Assembly (NCBI GenBank): GCA_947579665.1
Contig: OX388352.1
Coordinates: 72,268,113 to 72,332,112 of the forward strand
DNA length: 64,000 bases
DNA from: Sympetrum striolatum
Taxonomy: Eukaryota; Arthropoda; Insecta; Odonata; Libellulidae
Direction of reading: 5' to 3'
Shown here in pieces: positions 1 to 12,190 of the stretch (positions within the stretch are counted from its first letter, which is position 1; each line of letters starts with the position of its first letter). The position numbers were made by a program, and so were the translations under genes. The notes under the pieces were generated by a model. It searched no databases. It had not been told where the DNA came from and was given only the letters and a program-made list of their open reading frames with translations.

Positions 1-519
1 TCGGCATCAAACGAAAACAAATCCCATACACCACAAAATATTACGCCGAACGCAAACGGAAAAATAAGAGCTGAAATGAAAATCAATAAACAGACAACAC
101 GCATCTATATCCTGCTATTCAAGTCGCCGAAAAAGAAAATCTCGACAAATTATTCATCACTCCCCACAAAAGACATAAACAATAGGTAGCAAAACTAAGT
201 CAAACAGCACAAACATATTTAAAGACATACAGAATCTCTCCTACAAATTTCTAATACTCTGACACAGCATCATAAAAACGGCGCAAATATTTTGGATTCA
301 GTCATAAAGAGTGGACAAATACACCTTCGCCGCTCACACTAGAATCATCATTATCATCACCTGCAAAGAACTATCATCACCGAAAACATCTATTTACCTC
401 ACGATCCACCGAATGAAGCCCTCCGAAACATCGCAATTGAAAATAAAAAACGAAGCGGCTGACGCGGTCGCAGACAAAATCATCGAAGCAATTACATGGT
501 CACTACACCGCTCCACCGA

Positions 520-830
520 AAAGATAGACTGTTTAGAATAGGCGGACTTTAATTGCAGCCAAGGATTACCTGATGAGCTTGCGTGAAAATATTAAAGGCA
601 ATAACACGAGTGAAATGGTTTGGTGCTCGATTCTAGGACAAAACTGAAATAAGGTTCACTTTGCTCTCAGACCGTCCTCCCGATGCCGAAATTAATTGCA
701 TGGATGATCTACCCGAGACATTACAGATAATCTTTGGGAAAAATGAAAGATCCAATTATTTGTCGTTGTAGGAGGAGATTATAACCTACCCCATACTAAT
801 TAGCCGAATTCTAGATGCTCAAACACTAGC
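520..830 (+). mobile_element. LINE endonuclease remnant
   Basis: Two short endonuclease-like motifs are readable on the plus strand: ADFNCSQGLPDELA at about 543-585 and VVGGDYNLPHTN at about 762-798. Both resemble the GDFN core of apurinic-type endonucleases of non-LTR retrotransposons. Stops and frame changes surround them. The two may come from different copies. Confidence 0.35.
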
Positions 831-1792
831 AAGCAGAAAAGAATTCCGCAAAAATTAATTTACACCTACTATTGCATGATCTTGATCAAGTGAATATGAC
901 GATAACTAGAACGAATAATTACTATTATGATTGGTTACTAATTCAAGGTTATCTTTTTTCATTCTATTCCATTTTTTTCGATTTAAGGTGACTTTTTTCA
1001 TTTGAATTATTGAACAATGTGTTTCTTTTTTCAAACTATAATCATTTGCTATTACCTGTGTTTTTAATATGTTTATCTGAAATTGAAAGTTACTTAATAC
1101 AAAAGAAAATTTTTATTATCTATCTTCATATTAATCGAACAATTAATTGTCAATGTACTGATAATAAATGAAAAATAATGCAAGCAAAATTCATACTTTT
1201 TTCATTTACATCTAAAAATATATTATTATACAGTTTGATGTTATACTGAAGATTTTTTCCGATGTTCAAACATGTTTCATGCACGGAGTAAAAATCTACC
1301 TCGCGTGACTATTGGTATAAGTCAAACTCGTGCGACTACTTTGAGGGTTATTGTCATTGCCGGGATAATGGTGAAACACTTCCGCGTGGCGGTAAAATTG
1401 ACCCCGCGATTTTTCAATGGTAATTGAAAATGATAATATCTTATGATATTGATTCTTCTTTACATATATCATCAATTTACGTATATCATCAATTCAACTT
1501 TACGTATATCATAAATTCTAACAATAATTTCTATATAGGTCAAAATTCTCAATGCATTCTGATTGGGAAACGTAAAACCTATGGTTCAGAAGTCGAGTTG
1601 GTCGTCAAGGTGATGGGTTGCTCATAATCGCGAGATGTTACAGAACCTACTTATCCGGGGGATACGATGCTTAGTAGTTAAATAATTATATAACGAGACA
1701 TGTTTGAAACGTATGAAGCGTTGTGGCGTAAAAAAGTAAAACAGGATTGTACAAAAATAATTTTATTTTCATTAAAAAGTACGTAATTAAAA
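831..1792. other. No recognisable feature
   Basis: AT-rich spacer. A less AT-rich patch at 1280-1420 has no coding signal that I can identify. Confidence 0.5.
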
Positions 1793-2260
1793 CTAATTCT
1801 CTACATAGTTGCCACCTTTGTCGAAGCATTTATCATATAAAAAACAAGCTTCGCTAAGCTAAGCTTGAAACCTCGCTACATACTAATCTACAGCCAATGA
1901 AGAAATCCATTAACTGCATTTTTTACATCGTCACCATTTTTGTAGCGCTGACCGTCCAAGGACCGCTTCCTGTCAGTAGTTGTGTGGTAGATGCTTAAGG
2001 TGAACGACGTTTTTGCCGAATATTTTCTATCAACTTTCCTTATCAATTCCTGATTGATGACAGAAAGCCACCCACTGCTTTCTTCATCATGCACATTCGT
2101 TCGCCTTCATTAAATTGTCGCACACACTTTCTAACCATCCCATCACATATTCACCATAAATCTCAACCCCTTGACGATGATTTTCAGCCCGTTTCATGTT
2201 TGAGGAATCTCATAACTGACCTCACTTTACAGTGGGCGGGAGAACCAATGGACTTGAAAC
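1793..2260 (-). pseudogene. Internally deleted mariner transposase
   Basis: Reading the minus strand gives VRQFNEG, a one-base frameshift, then RTNVHDEESSGW and SVINQELIRKVDRK, the N-terminal helix-turn-helix signature of mariner transposases (family form GRTNVHDEERSGRPS). After FTLSIYH the sequence jumps to LDGQRYKNGDDVKNAVNGFL and later LYDKCFDKGGNYVEN with a stop at 1793-1795, the conserved mariner C-terminus. The DDD catalytic core is missing, so the copy is a deletion derivative and inactive. It is non-autonomous at best. Confidence 0.85.
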
Positions 2261-2599
2261 TTTTCAAAAGATGAAAAAAGGTAATTCAATCCGCTGATGC
2301 TGTAATTGCGTCTGCGCAAAGCCAAAGAAACGAGGTATGATTTACACGTGTGTAAAGTAACAGTCCACTCTACGTATTGCGTAATGCTATGTTAACGAAA
2401 ATGTAATTCTGTAACGAAACCTAAGTCGATTTTATTAAAAATTATTTTGTGGACTCTACTAAGCGAGTTTTTCTTTTTCTGTGACTAGAGTATGATTACA
2501 AACTCCGCTGATGTAAGCGTTGTGTTGAAAACATTTTGAATGGTAAACGGTATCGTTAAATTTGACACTCCATCACGCATAAGCTGTATCGTCATAATT

Positions 2600-3650
2600 T
2601 TTAAATCCACCAGGGATCTTTTTATAAGAAGCAAAGGCACATTCCTAAGGGATTGGCCTCTGATTAGAGCCTTGTTTTACTTGTCCCACCTTCTTCCTCC
2701 CCCCAACTTCCCATTCCACCTATTTCTAGGGACTAGACAAAGGCAAATGTTCATTTTCAAATGTGAAACTGTAGGCAATGGAATTTTTCAGAAGTATTCA
2801 ATACTAGCCCTTTTGAATTCAGCGAAAAATTTGAAAGGGACAGCAAAACCAAATGCATCTCTGACTGGTACAATAATATTACCTAAATTACTATCCACAA
2901 ATGACTTCGTTAACGTGGATATAAGCGGTTTATCGTAGATTACATTTCCATTCAAGATCTTTTTATAAAAATTGATCACCGACGGCCATTGCGTTTTTGA
3001 ATGAGTAGTTTACTAATTTAACGAGAACCGGGTTCGAGGAGGTATTGTCGGTTCCCTTTTTTACTTTATCTTCTTCTTCTCCCGCCTTTCTTCCTAAGCT
3101 TGTGCCTGTTTTCATTAATATTTTTGCCATGAGTTTGAGTGACACCCATACTTCCTCTGTTACTTGACTGATTTCTATAAGGTTATTGCCTTCTTATCTT
3201 TGTTTCCTAATCATCCTCCATATTTTTCTGCAGTCCACTGAAATTGCTTTCCACCCTCCTCAAATGTTTCCATTGTTAGTTCTTCAGTTGGCTAGCTAAA
3301 GATTTTCTCATTTCTGATTTTTTTTTTAATTTAAAGAGACTATTGTGTTCTAAGATATTATTAAGTCACATAGGCCTTTCCTTTCTCTTTGCATTTATTC
3401 TTCATTTCCTTACAAAACCTAGGTGTTTTTCAAGTATATTTCCCATTTGTCTTTCGTGTCCCTAAAGCTTCAAGAGCTGCTTCTTCGGTGTTTTCTTTGA
3501 CCTTTTCCCAGCTCTGATCTACGCTTTTTCCCTCTTGTATGTTATTACTTTCATTTTTTCTGCCACCCGTCTCAGGTAAAGTTCCTTGGTTGAGTGATTC
3601 AATGTTATACTTTTGCTCGTTTATTAAGGCTTTGCTTTAGCTTTTACTTT
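2600..3650 (-). mobile_element. Probable LINE remnant
   Basis: On the minus strand, 3430-3570 reads SVDQSWEKVKENTEEAALEA followed by LGTRKTNGK, resembling the spacer between endonuclease and reverse transcriptase of insect LINEs (WEKIKxAIxxAAEETLG). Nearby open stretches at 2788-3145 are in different frames. No reverse transcriptase motif was seen, so the class assignment is tentative. Confidence 0.4.
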
Positions 3651-4378
3651 ATCATGAAAATATATTGAGTTTTAAAAATTTCACAAGAAGCAGTAATACG
3701 CTTTTCCTATAATTTATTGGCGACGAAAAGATTTTTCTTTCTTACAGAAGTAATATTATTTAATTCGATATACATCCGTAATCAAATCACAGAGATTTAT
3801 TTAAGTTGTCACTCTTTAGGCGTACAGCAAACGTGATTTCCATTCGAGATTGGCTGATTAATGTTTGGTAGAATGCGCCGCGAAACCACATTTTCCGTAT
3901 ATTTCATAAATCTGAAGGCATAAGCAAATTTTAGGCTGTTCAGTGAGCATATGCGGTGAAATAGAAGTAGAGTCAGCGGAAAAAAACGTCCGTGTTGTGC
4001 AGGATTGCCGATAATTCAATATAACGAAAAAAGGCTCGACTTCCTATGAGGTCACACTGCAGAAGTGCCTTTCTTTCTTATCCTTATTGTTTTTGTCCAC
4101 GGAGTCAAGTAATGATGCCAATACAAATGGAAGGTTTCAATCGTACGCCTTTTTTTCGAAATGATTCCATGAGTCTGTCATGAGTTTGTCGGTTTACGGT
4201 ACGGTAGGCTATTCTTCGTTTTCAGTAAGATATTGATTTAAATTTCACATACTCAGGTCCGACTAAATTTACAACTTTTAGAAAGAAAAACCTCTATTTA
4301 GTGATTTAAAAACGCGCAATTTCTGTACACACAATCAGTTAAGCAAAATAATAATAATGATGGAAATGAAGTTTTACT
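3651..4378. other. No recognisable feature
   Basis: AT-rich spacer without coding or repeat signal that I can support. Confidence 0.4.
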
Positions 4379-4379
4379 T

Positions 4380-4520
4380 AGCACAGGAAAGCGTGCAACT
4401 TAACCCAAGGTTATACAAGAAGTGAGAAATAGTGAATTGGCTGGGACTCGAACCCACGTCTACCACTTTCCAGGCAGGTGTTCTTACCAAATAAACTACC
4501 GAGCCACGTCCTTTTCACTT
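4380..4520 (-). mobile_element. tRNA-derived SINE, family A
   Basis: On the minus strand the unit reads like a tRNA: an A-box-like TAGTTTATTTGG and a perfect B-box GGTTCGAGTCC, then a tail ending in the conserved AACCTTGGGTTAAGTTGCAC. Related copies occur at 20255, 20428, 40900, 56690 and 59885. A and B boxes are the internal RNA polymerase III promoter. Only SINE identity is claimed; it does not fold as a functional tRNA. Confidence 0.8.
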
Positions 4521-4654
4521 CCGTAAATCGGGGCTTTTATGTTCAAGGTAATGGTGCTCCACGTAGTGGCACCAACCCTCACAAGAAGGCAATTGAAACA
4601 CAAAGCGATATTAAGAGAAATCCCCTCTAGGAAATTTTACAAATGATGCAAAAA

Positions 4655-4690
4655 ACACAGAAAAGCGTGCAACTTAACCCAAGGTTATAT
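4655..4690 (-). repeat. Detached SINE family A tail
   Basis: A second copy of the tail sequence (gcaacttaacccaaggttat on the plus strand) lies 270 bp from the tail of the 4380 SINE with only a few differences. No tRNA-like head adjoins it. Confidence 0.7.
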
Positions 4691-6699
4691 TTTATATTAA
4701 TACATATTTTACACACGCTCATACTTTTGCTGCGAAGCTTTTTGGTTGCGACCTAATGTGTTGTGTTCACAGGCATGAAACGCGCGTAGTATGCACCTCT
4801 ATAGCAGACGTTGCAGAATTGTGAGAGAACGCTGCAACTCTGATCACAAACGAGTCTGCTATAGTATCGTGCAGTCCCGCTTGAGGCATACGCTCAGTTG
4901 ATAGTGGTTCGCAGGTCAGATTTTGAAAACATTTCTCGGCGACATATAAAATTGAAAGTACTGCAATAAGGCAGTTGAGTAGTATTTGCGCCTCGGGTAG
5001 AAAGTCATGCAGACCTTTCAATCCGGATACTTTAAAACTGCCATTTTTATAAGACTTGCTTTTTTAAGACAATCATTTTGTATTCATTGAATTGATTTCA
5101 ACATTAACACTAATTAAAATAAAAATCTAAATATCCATAAAACAAAAACCATTATTAATACTTGCATTATTCCCACTTAGATATCTAAACAACGAAAAGT
5201 AGTCGGAATATATTAGGATGGGTAAATAGAAAGAAATTCAATGCAGAATTTAACCTAAAAATCGGCAATCATTTTATGCTGCGATCGATTATTCCATGAA
5301 ACATTTGACTTTTAAAATATTTCATCAAACATTCTACCAGATACTTAGTAAAATACTGCATCATCATCAATGTTGCACAAGTTGCACAGCCAATCACGAT
5401 TAATTAATTGGAAAATCGTACCCTTGGTTTCATCTAAAAATCGAACAACCCTCACAAATTGATGCAATTGGCTTTTTTATGATAATATTACGCATAAAAG
5501 TTTTGTAAAAATCTTAACACTAAATTTTTACGATACTTTTGCTATTTTTTGTCAGGAAAACTGATTTTCTTCCCACTGAAACCCCCGATTCGGATAGCGT
5601 GTATTTCAAATCTTTGAGCAATAAAGATTAAAATAGTTCAAAAAATAATGTTTTCCATAATTCCTTTGCAACAAATATTTAGGACGCTCCTTGCTCAATA
5701 ATCATATTAGTACGGGAGAAAATCACCGGCTTCTTCAGTTTGTTTACGCTCGTAAAATTTCGCTAGCTGCCTCACAAAGGTTTCAGCAGAACATATCTAA
5801 GCATCTGCAGCGGGCATATTACTCTTCATACGAAGTCATTTCAAAATAGCGAGCTTCAATCGAGAATTGTAGGGAACCGCTTTAATGGTCACTGATGCGG
5901 CACAGCGTTGACGTTCACACGTCGCAGTATCGAAGTAGCGAGTTCGTTTATGCGTTGGAACTCGGGTATCTGCGCGCGACCGTTCCCTTACTGCGTTGTC
6001 ACGTAGGTTTCCGACCGTTAACATCAGTATCCTTTATGTTTGACTGTCCCGCAAAGCACGAATGTATTCGCCGTCAACTGTATTAAAGTGTTTCAGCGAA
6101 GTTTTCCTCTTCATTAGTGAAATTTTTCTTTCTCAAGAGAATTTTCCGAGTTGCAAAGGGTAAATACAGACAATTCATTTGCATTTGCAGAACCCCAATT
6201 GACCACGCTTCGTAACAACATAAAAACCGTTGCGTTTCTAAAGGTAAATGGTAGAAATTAATAGCAAGTAAACTTATTTATGTAAGTACTAGCTGAGGTT
6301 TCCGTTAATTGTCGACGGGAAAAACAGAAGCAGTATACAGCAGCTTCGTTTGCACGGAAGTGAATCTAACACCTCTCATATTGATTAAGTTTAATGGGAC
6401 AGATAATCTAAAACATTAATTTTCATCTTACAAACGTCACTATACTTTGGAACCAAAATCGTTGATAAAAATATCAATCAAAAATATCAATATCAAGAAA
6501 TATTTTCTCACCCAACTCTTCTGAGGATGATATGGAGTATGATGTTTCTCTCTTATATAATTTAACAATACAAATAGAATCCGAAAACAAGTACAATAAA
6601 GTTGACGAAAGAGAGAGATTGAAATACTTGATTATCGAACCGGAGACTAAAAGATTGATAAAAAGAAATCAATTATCTGCAGGGCATCGACCGTTAGTA
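4691..6699. other. Spacer with a CpG-containing patch
   Basis: No gene is recognised. Around 5830-6030 the DNA is clearly richer in GC and CpG than its surroundings and is open on both strands (5836-6024 minus, 5895-6086 plus), but neither peptide resembles a known family. Confidence 0.4.
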
Positions 6700-7010
6700 A
6701 TGCACAGTAATTAAGTTGAAAATCACCACTAAAATTACTAATATGACAAATATAACTAGTAAATAACTCGGAACTAGTAAGTAAGTGCTACTTAAAATCA
6801 CCGATAAAAATCCAAAGTACGAACATAATAGCTCTTCATTTTTAAACAACTAGCCAAAATATTATTTGATAATAGGTAACAGGTAAATTTCACACATAAT
6901 GACAACTGCAGTGGACATTTACTTTAAGCATCAAAGAGCAGCAATAAAGCACTACAATCGCATGAAATACATATTTTAAAGATTTGAGTATTTGTCATTT
7001 TAATGTTTTA
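6700..7010. repeat. Dispersed repeat B, copy 1
   Basis: About 300 bp that reappear in the same orientation at 11893-12190. The best blocks are ctagtaaataactcggaact (6756) and cagtggacatttactttaag (6909), both near-identical between copies. It encodes no recognised protein. Confidence 0.8.
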
Positions 7011-9099
7011 TAGGTTACGTGTTTTTCCAACATTTGGTGTTTGTTTAAAGAAAAAGTTCACACTCACAATCGAAAATATAATGTAGAATAGCTATAGTGC
7101 CCTTATGCTCTGACAGGGTGATAAATATCGAATAACATAATCTCAATTGCGACTTACTGAAATGTCAAGAAAATGATTAATAGAATAAAACCGTTTGCTA
7201 TCAAGGAAACGACCAACGTAAAAAAGTAAGAATTAAAGGATACTCATTTGCTCCATTATTTTAAATCTCATTTATTTTATAATGTATTTATGTGTGGAAA
7301 ATGTAATCCAAAGATTGAAAACGGGAATACAAAACAAAGAGAAAGAAACTGGCCGAATAAAAGAATACATAATAGCACACAGGAACCCAACTCTTAAGCA
7401 TGCAACAAAATTTTCTTATCGAGTCTCATTTTCCAAGAAATCTCCGTAATTCTTCACAAGAAAATCCCATTTTGATTTATTTTTTAATTTACCTTCTTTG
7501 GTATTTGTCCTTTGTTTGGTCGTTGTCTCGATTTCATACTATTCTTTGTATTTTAATTGTGTAAAAGAAATACGGTCTGGGACAGATAAAATTTACTTTA
7601 CGTGCATTTGTTATGGACTCACTTTTCCTCGACTGGGAACGATCCCAGGACTATTAGGTAAATAAAAAGTAGCCAATTATTTGCCCAGGGACTAGATTTA
7701 GCTAATTTTAATGTTTGAAAACCGCGCAACTTGCGGGTCTCGACTTTTTAGAGGATACACACGCATAAAAACTTTTTAATTCATTTATAAGATAAAAGAT
7801 AAGTAAAATGAATCGATCGCAATAGAATAAATCTATGGATCAGTTGAGATAAATCTCGTGAAAATTAGAAAGAGGATAACTTGTTCATAGCTCCGTAAAT
7901 AAATCAAAGGAGCGAAGGTTGTTTAACTCGCAAGGATCTGATTCGTTTAAACCACAATAAAAGCAATAAAACGGTAATGGAAAATAAAATGTCCACGAAG
8001 ATTGATAAGAAATCAAAATTAACTAGGTAAATGAGAATCGACGCAATCTCTCAGTCACGAAAGATAGAGGAATGTTTTTAAAGTATCTATCTAAAGAAAG
8101 GTCTCGCCTTCTTTTCGGGGATTACGATCCTGAAACATCTGCAAAGACAAAATAACGAAAGAGAGGTGATTAGAATTACAGAAAATCCAACGTTCGGTTC
8201 CAATAATATTTGGAATGGACCAAAAAGTGATTGCATTGGTATTGATGACAGCTGAAATACGGAAATAAATAGAAAACTGAGAATTAACGCGATCTGTCAC
8301 GACAGGTGCAAGATGTGGAAGTATCGCCTTTTCTTTCTTTCACTATCAAGTGACCATATTTCTAATCTTCTTCACATCTTACTTTGGGTTTCGATATATT
8401 GCACCTAGGAAGGCCATGAAGATTACCATTTCTCCCCTAATCCCTAGCTTCCATTACTTTTGAGGATTGTCGTGCGTCGGAGAAGGGAAAAAGTGGGGGC
8501 CGGATGGCAGCGTCCTTTCGAAAGCATCCGAAGGCACTGTAAATCTCATTCATACTAAACAATTGAGGTTATTTTAAAGTCATTCAACGAAAATAATCGA
8601 TTATTTATCACTTTACTAATTTTCCATCATAGTTGGCATAATCTAAATGCAAAAGACAGGGGCTTTCAGCATTCTATATGCTGACATGACTATGTAACTG
8701 CTTAAAGCCTCCAAAAAGACTTAGAGACGAGGTATCCAATCCCCTTAAAAAAGCGATTCTGGAAATGAAACTATAGCCGAAGAAAAGACAATCTCACGGC
8801 GACGTCGTTTTGCCACTTTTTTATGATAAAAATGTAATACCCGGTAAAAGAGGCCCACTCATATGGATATTACAGATAGAATTTATTCCAAAGAAAATAA
8901 TATCATCAGCGAGAATGTTTGCTTCGAAGTATCGAAATTTCGACAAAAAAAACCCCAACTTTTCAATAATTTAAGTTCTGTTAAAATTAATAATTTTTGG
9001 ATAAGGAGATGCCGCTTGCTATAAAAACTGGCATTGAAGCTTCAAAATACCACTAAAATGCCTCTGAAGGGGGCAGAGATGCCCCCTACGTAACCAGAA
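7011..9099. other. No recognisable feature
   Basis: AT-rich spacer. Nothing beyond short chance ORFs. Confidence 0.4.
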
Positions 9100-9345
9100 T
9101 AGGAGGCAAATTCATATACCACCCATAATAGCCTGTGACACCCTATTGTTCCTTAGCCTCTCATTCTATGAAAGAAAATAAAACTCATAATTCTAAACAA
9201 ATGAAAATCTTAATGCTATGAAAAAGATTTCTTGATGGATTCCTTTTGGGATTTGACTGCTAACATTCTTCCGAATTGTATTGGGTTGTAGAGATACTTT
9301 CAGAACAGCCCTGAATTTTAGAAAATATTATAATATTCCCTCAAA
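9100..9345. repeat. Dispersed repeat C, copy 1
   Basis: About 240 bp repeated in direct orientation at 10650-10880. Shared blocks include agcctctcattctatgaaag and ttgggttgtag followed by cagccctgaatttta. The two copies are roughly 75-80% alike by eye and flank a 1.3-kb segment. Confidence 0.8.
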
Positions 9346-10649
9346 TTTTTTTATACAATGTATACCTTACGTAGAGGTATACAGTGTATACCTCATGCAG
9401 CTACAGCTTCGATAAGAATTACTAGGATAGTTAGTACTCCTAGAGCGTATTTTTTAACAAAAGGGTAGGCATACCAATACTGTGATTAAACTCAAATTGC
9501 TAAACATTTTCGATACACTCCATCCATGGCCATACCTTTCCCAAGTCTACGGTCCATAATATTATTTATTAAGCTGGCACTACAACTTTATTTTGGTTTG
9601 CCCATTTTCTTAACACATCTATTCACAACTTTTCTCATGATAAAAACATTCTCATTTAACCACATAACTGCATCCTAACCTCCCAAATGTATCTATTCAC
9701 TTCCACCATCTTCACTGTTCGTCTAATTTACTCATTATACACTCAATATTTTCTACTGATGGACAACAGGACCAGAGTATATTCATTTAGCAGCAAACAT
9801 TATGATGATTAACATAGTCTTAGTGTGGCAAAGGTTAATATCCCATACATAAGAGTAAGCCTCTTATTTGCATGGCCTTTCAGCCTCACTGAAATTTTCC
9901 TCACAAAATACACCCCACCTTTCTCTAGTCATCCAATTTGAACTGTTCACTATTTCCTGATCTGATGTTATGAGGTTTAGAGGCTGGAGCCAAGGAATTG
10001 AGATTTATTATGACTACTATCTATAATCCACAGGAATATTTTCCGGGGCTAACTAAAGCACATATATTCCATTGAGTAAGCTAAGTTCAATGCCACCATC
10101 ATTAAGGACTTTCCATCAGTCTTTAATTCCCATTATCCTTTAGAGGAACAGCACATAACCATATCAATAGCAGACCACCATCCACAGAACTTCTTCTCTA
10201 AATCCTTAACACCAATCACAATGTTGAATGATCAATTCTGCATCCCACCAAGTCTAATCGTTATTCTCCTTGTTAGCTACTTCTTCCTAAAACAACATTC
10301 TTCTTTATTTTTTATACTAAACCCACTGTCTCCCAATTCCATTGCACCATTTTTATCAGCCCATTTATGTCATCACATAATATTACCCTGTATGTCTTAC
10401 ATTAAATATAATTCTTCACTGCCTACCAGAAGTAAACTATCCACATTTACTTATTGCATTAAACATTCCTCCATCAATGGTTAGACATTTGATAATATTA
10501 TTTCTCAAATCCCTCTGATCATCTCTCTTATAATCTTTGTAAAACAACTTCAATACTACTTTCCCTAATATTTCCTGAGAGAAAAAGAATATTTGGAATT
10601 ATATTACTCTTTTTTGTAATTCTATAGTTAATAAAAATATTTACTTTTC
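9346..10649. other. Segment between the two repeat C copies
   Basis: About 1.3 kb flanked by direct repeats. On the plus strand it is rich in C and T relative to neighbours. It could be the body of a decayed retroelement but no protease, reverse transcriptase or integrase motif was found. A perfect short palindrome (gaggtatac, 3-nt loop, gtatacctc) sits at 9374-9394. Confidence 0.35.
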
Positions 10650-10880
10650 AAGAGGAGTATGCCAACTGAACACCCATAGTAGCCTGTCCCCTACCCTCTC
10701 ATTCTATGAGAGAAAATAAAATCTTGATGATTCTAAACAGTACTTTAAGGAGATAAAATTGATTTCTTTAAGGATTCCTTTAGGGATTTTCCTCCTAACA
10801 TTTTTTCAAATTGCATTGGGTTGTAGGCACTTTCAAAACAGCCCTGAATTTTATAAAATATTGTAATATTTTATTATATA
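10650..10880. repeat. Dispersed repeat C, copy 2
   Basis: Second direct copy of the 9100-9345 repeat, including ccctctcattctatgagaga and cagccctgaattttataaaa. Ends lack TG...CA, so these are not standard LTR borders. Confidence 0.8.
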
Positions 10881-11892
10881 CAAAGAATCTTTTAATTAAT
10901 TAATAATTAAATAATCTTAAATTAATTAAATCCATTCTGTAGGGCAATAATATCAACTTTGTACAACCAACAATTCCAATTTAATTTTGCAATATATACT
11001 AATTGTAAGACTGATAGCGACAAAAAAATTCATTAAAAATCCTGCTTAGAAAATAGTTTTCTGGCTAGAAGACTAGTGCAACTCTATTCAATACAGCAGA
11101 CAGCGAAAGGTAGACACTAATGAGTTCACAAAATCAATCAATTGTGTTTACACACATATACACAGAAACGGTGTGATGACTCATGTCTCTCTTGAAAAAG
11201 TAGCTTCTGGCACCTCATCGCAATTCAAGGTAAAGTAAGTTTGCAGTTATAGAAAGGTTTTTAAAAGAGGAAAATTTCGATCATACTTCTAAACACTGAG
11301 AGTTCTCACCTCTTATACGTTAAGCCAAACTTGGTGGGGTGTGAAACTGAGAATTACTTTGGTCAACTCAAGTTCATTACAGCCATCTTTATTCGTACAC
11401 TAGCAAGTTTAAAATCAGTTCCAAAAATTTCCTCCGCCTTCATTTTAAACAAAGCAGTAAGGACTAATCCAAAATTTGTTAAGATCCCCATATTTTTTTA
11501 ATATTAAAATTTTGATGATTATAACTTCCATTTGCCAAAAGAATTTGCAGCTAGTGCACCCAGCCTCTGCTTACACTCTATAGATCTATACGTACAATTT
11601 ATGTATAAATTAACTAATATAAGAATACAATAATTGCTTTATGGAACTTAAATATAATAATATCGAGTGACAAATACAGAAGGCTTTGAATAAAAGGAAT
11701 ATCTTCGCATTCAATAATTTTATAAAACAGGTAGGTATACTTTAAATAAAATGGATGGTAACACTAAATAATTTTGGCTCTAATATCATGAATTAGGTGT
11801 AGTAGTTAATAGGCTACCGTTAAGTTGGAATAAGATTCTGGCGGCTTAATAATCATGTTTTACTTTCACCACCAATTAATTGGCTTATTTAC
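10881..11892. other. No recognisable feature
   Basis: AT-rich spacer. Confidence 0.4.
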
Positions 11893-12190
11893 TTTACTGG
11901 TAATTCAGATAAAGTGAAAATCTCAACTAAAATTACTAAAATGTCAAATAAAACTAGTAAATAACTCGGAACTAGTAGGAGCAACTAGAAATCACTGATA
12001 AAAATCAAAAAGAAGATGAATACAATAGCTATTCATTTTTATCCAACTGATTATACGTAAGCTGTATATTTCACATATATATATAATGACAACGACTGCA
12101 GTGGACATTTACTTTAAGCATCAAAGAGCAGCAATAAAATCACACGAAATAGATATTTTAAAGGTTTCCGCTGTTGTCATTTTAACTATA
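11893..12190. repeat. Dispersed repeat B, copy 2
   Basis: Direct copy of 6700-7010, with small insertions such as a TA microsatellite near 12076. The 46-bp core starting ctgcagtggacatttacttt is nearly unchanged between copies. Confidence 0.8.

Noticed and set aside
5836..6086. Overlapping ORFs on both strands
   Set aside because: No homology, no splice sites and no start context; only the base composition is notable.
9100..10880. LTR retrotransposon
   Set aside because: The direct repeats lack TG...CA ends, primer-binding site and any retroviral-type protein motif; kept only as a repeat pair.
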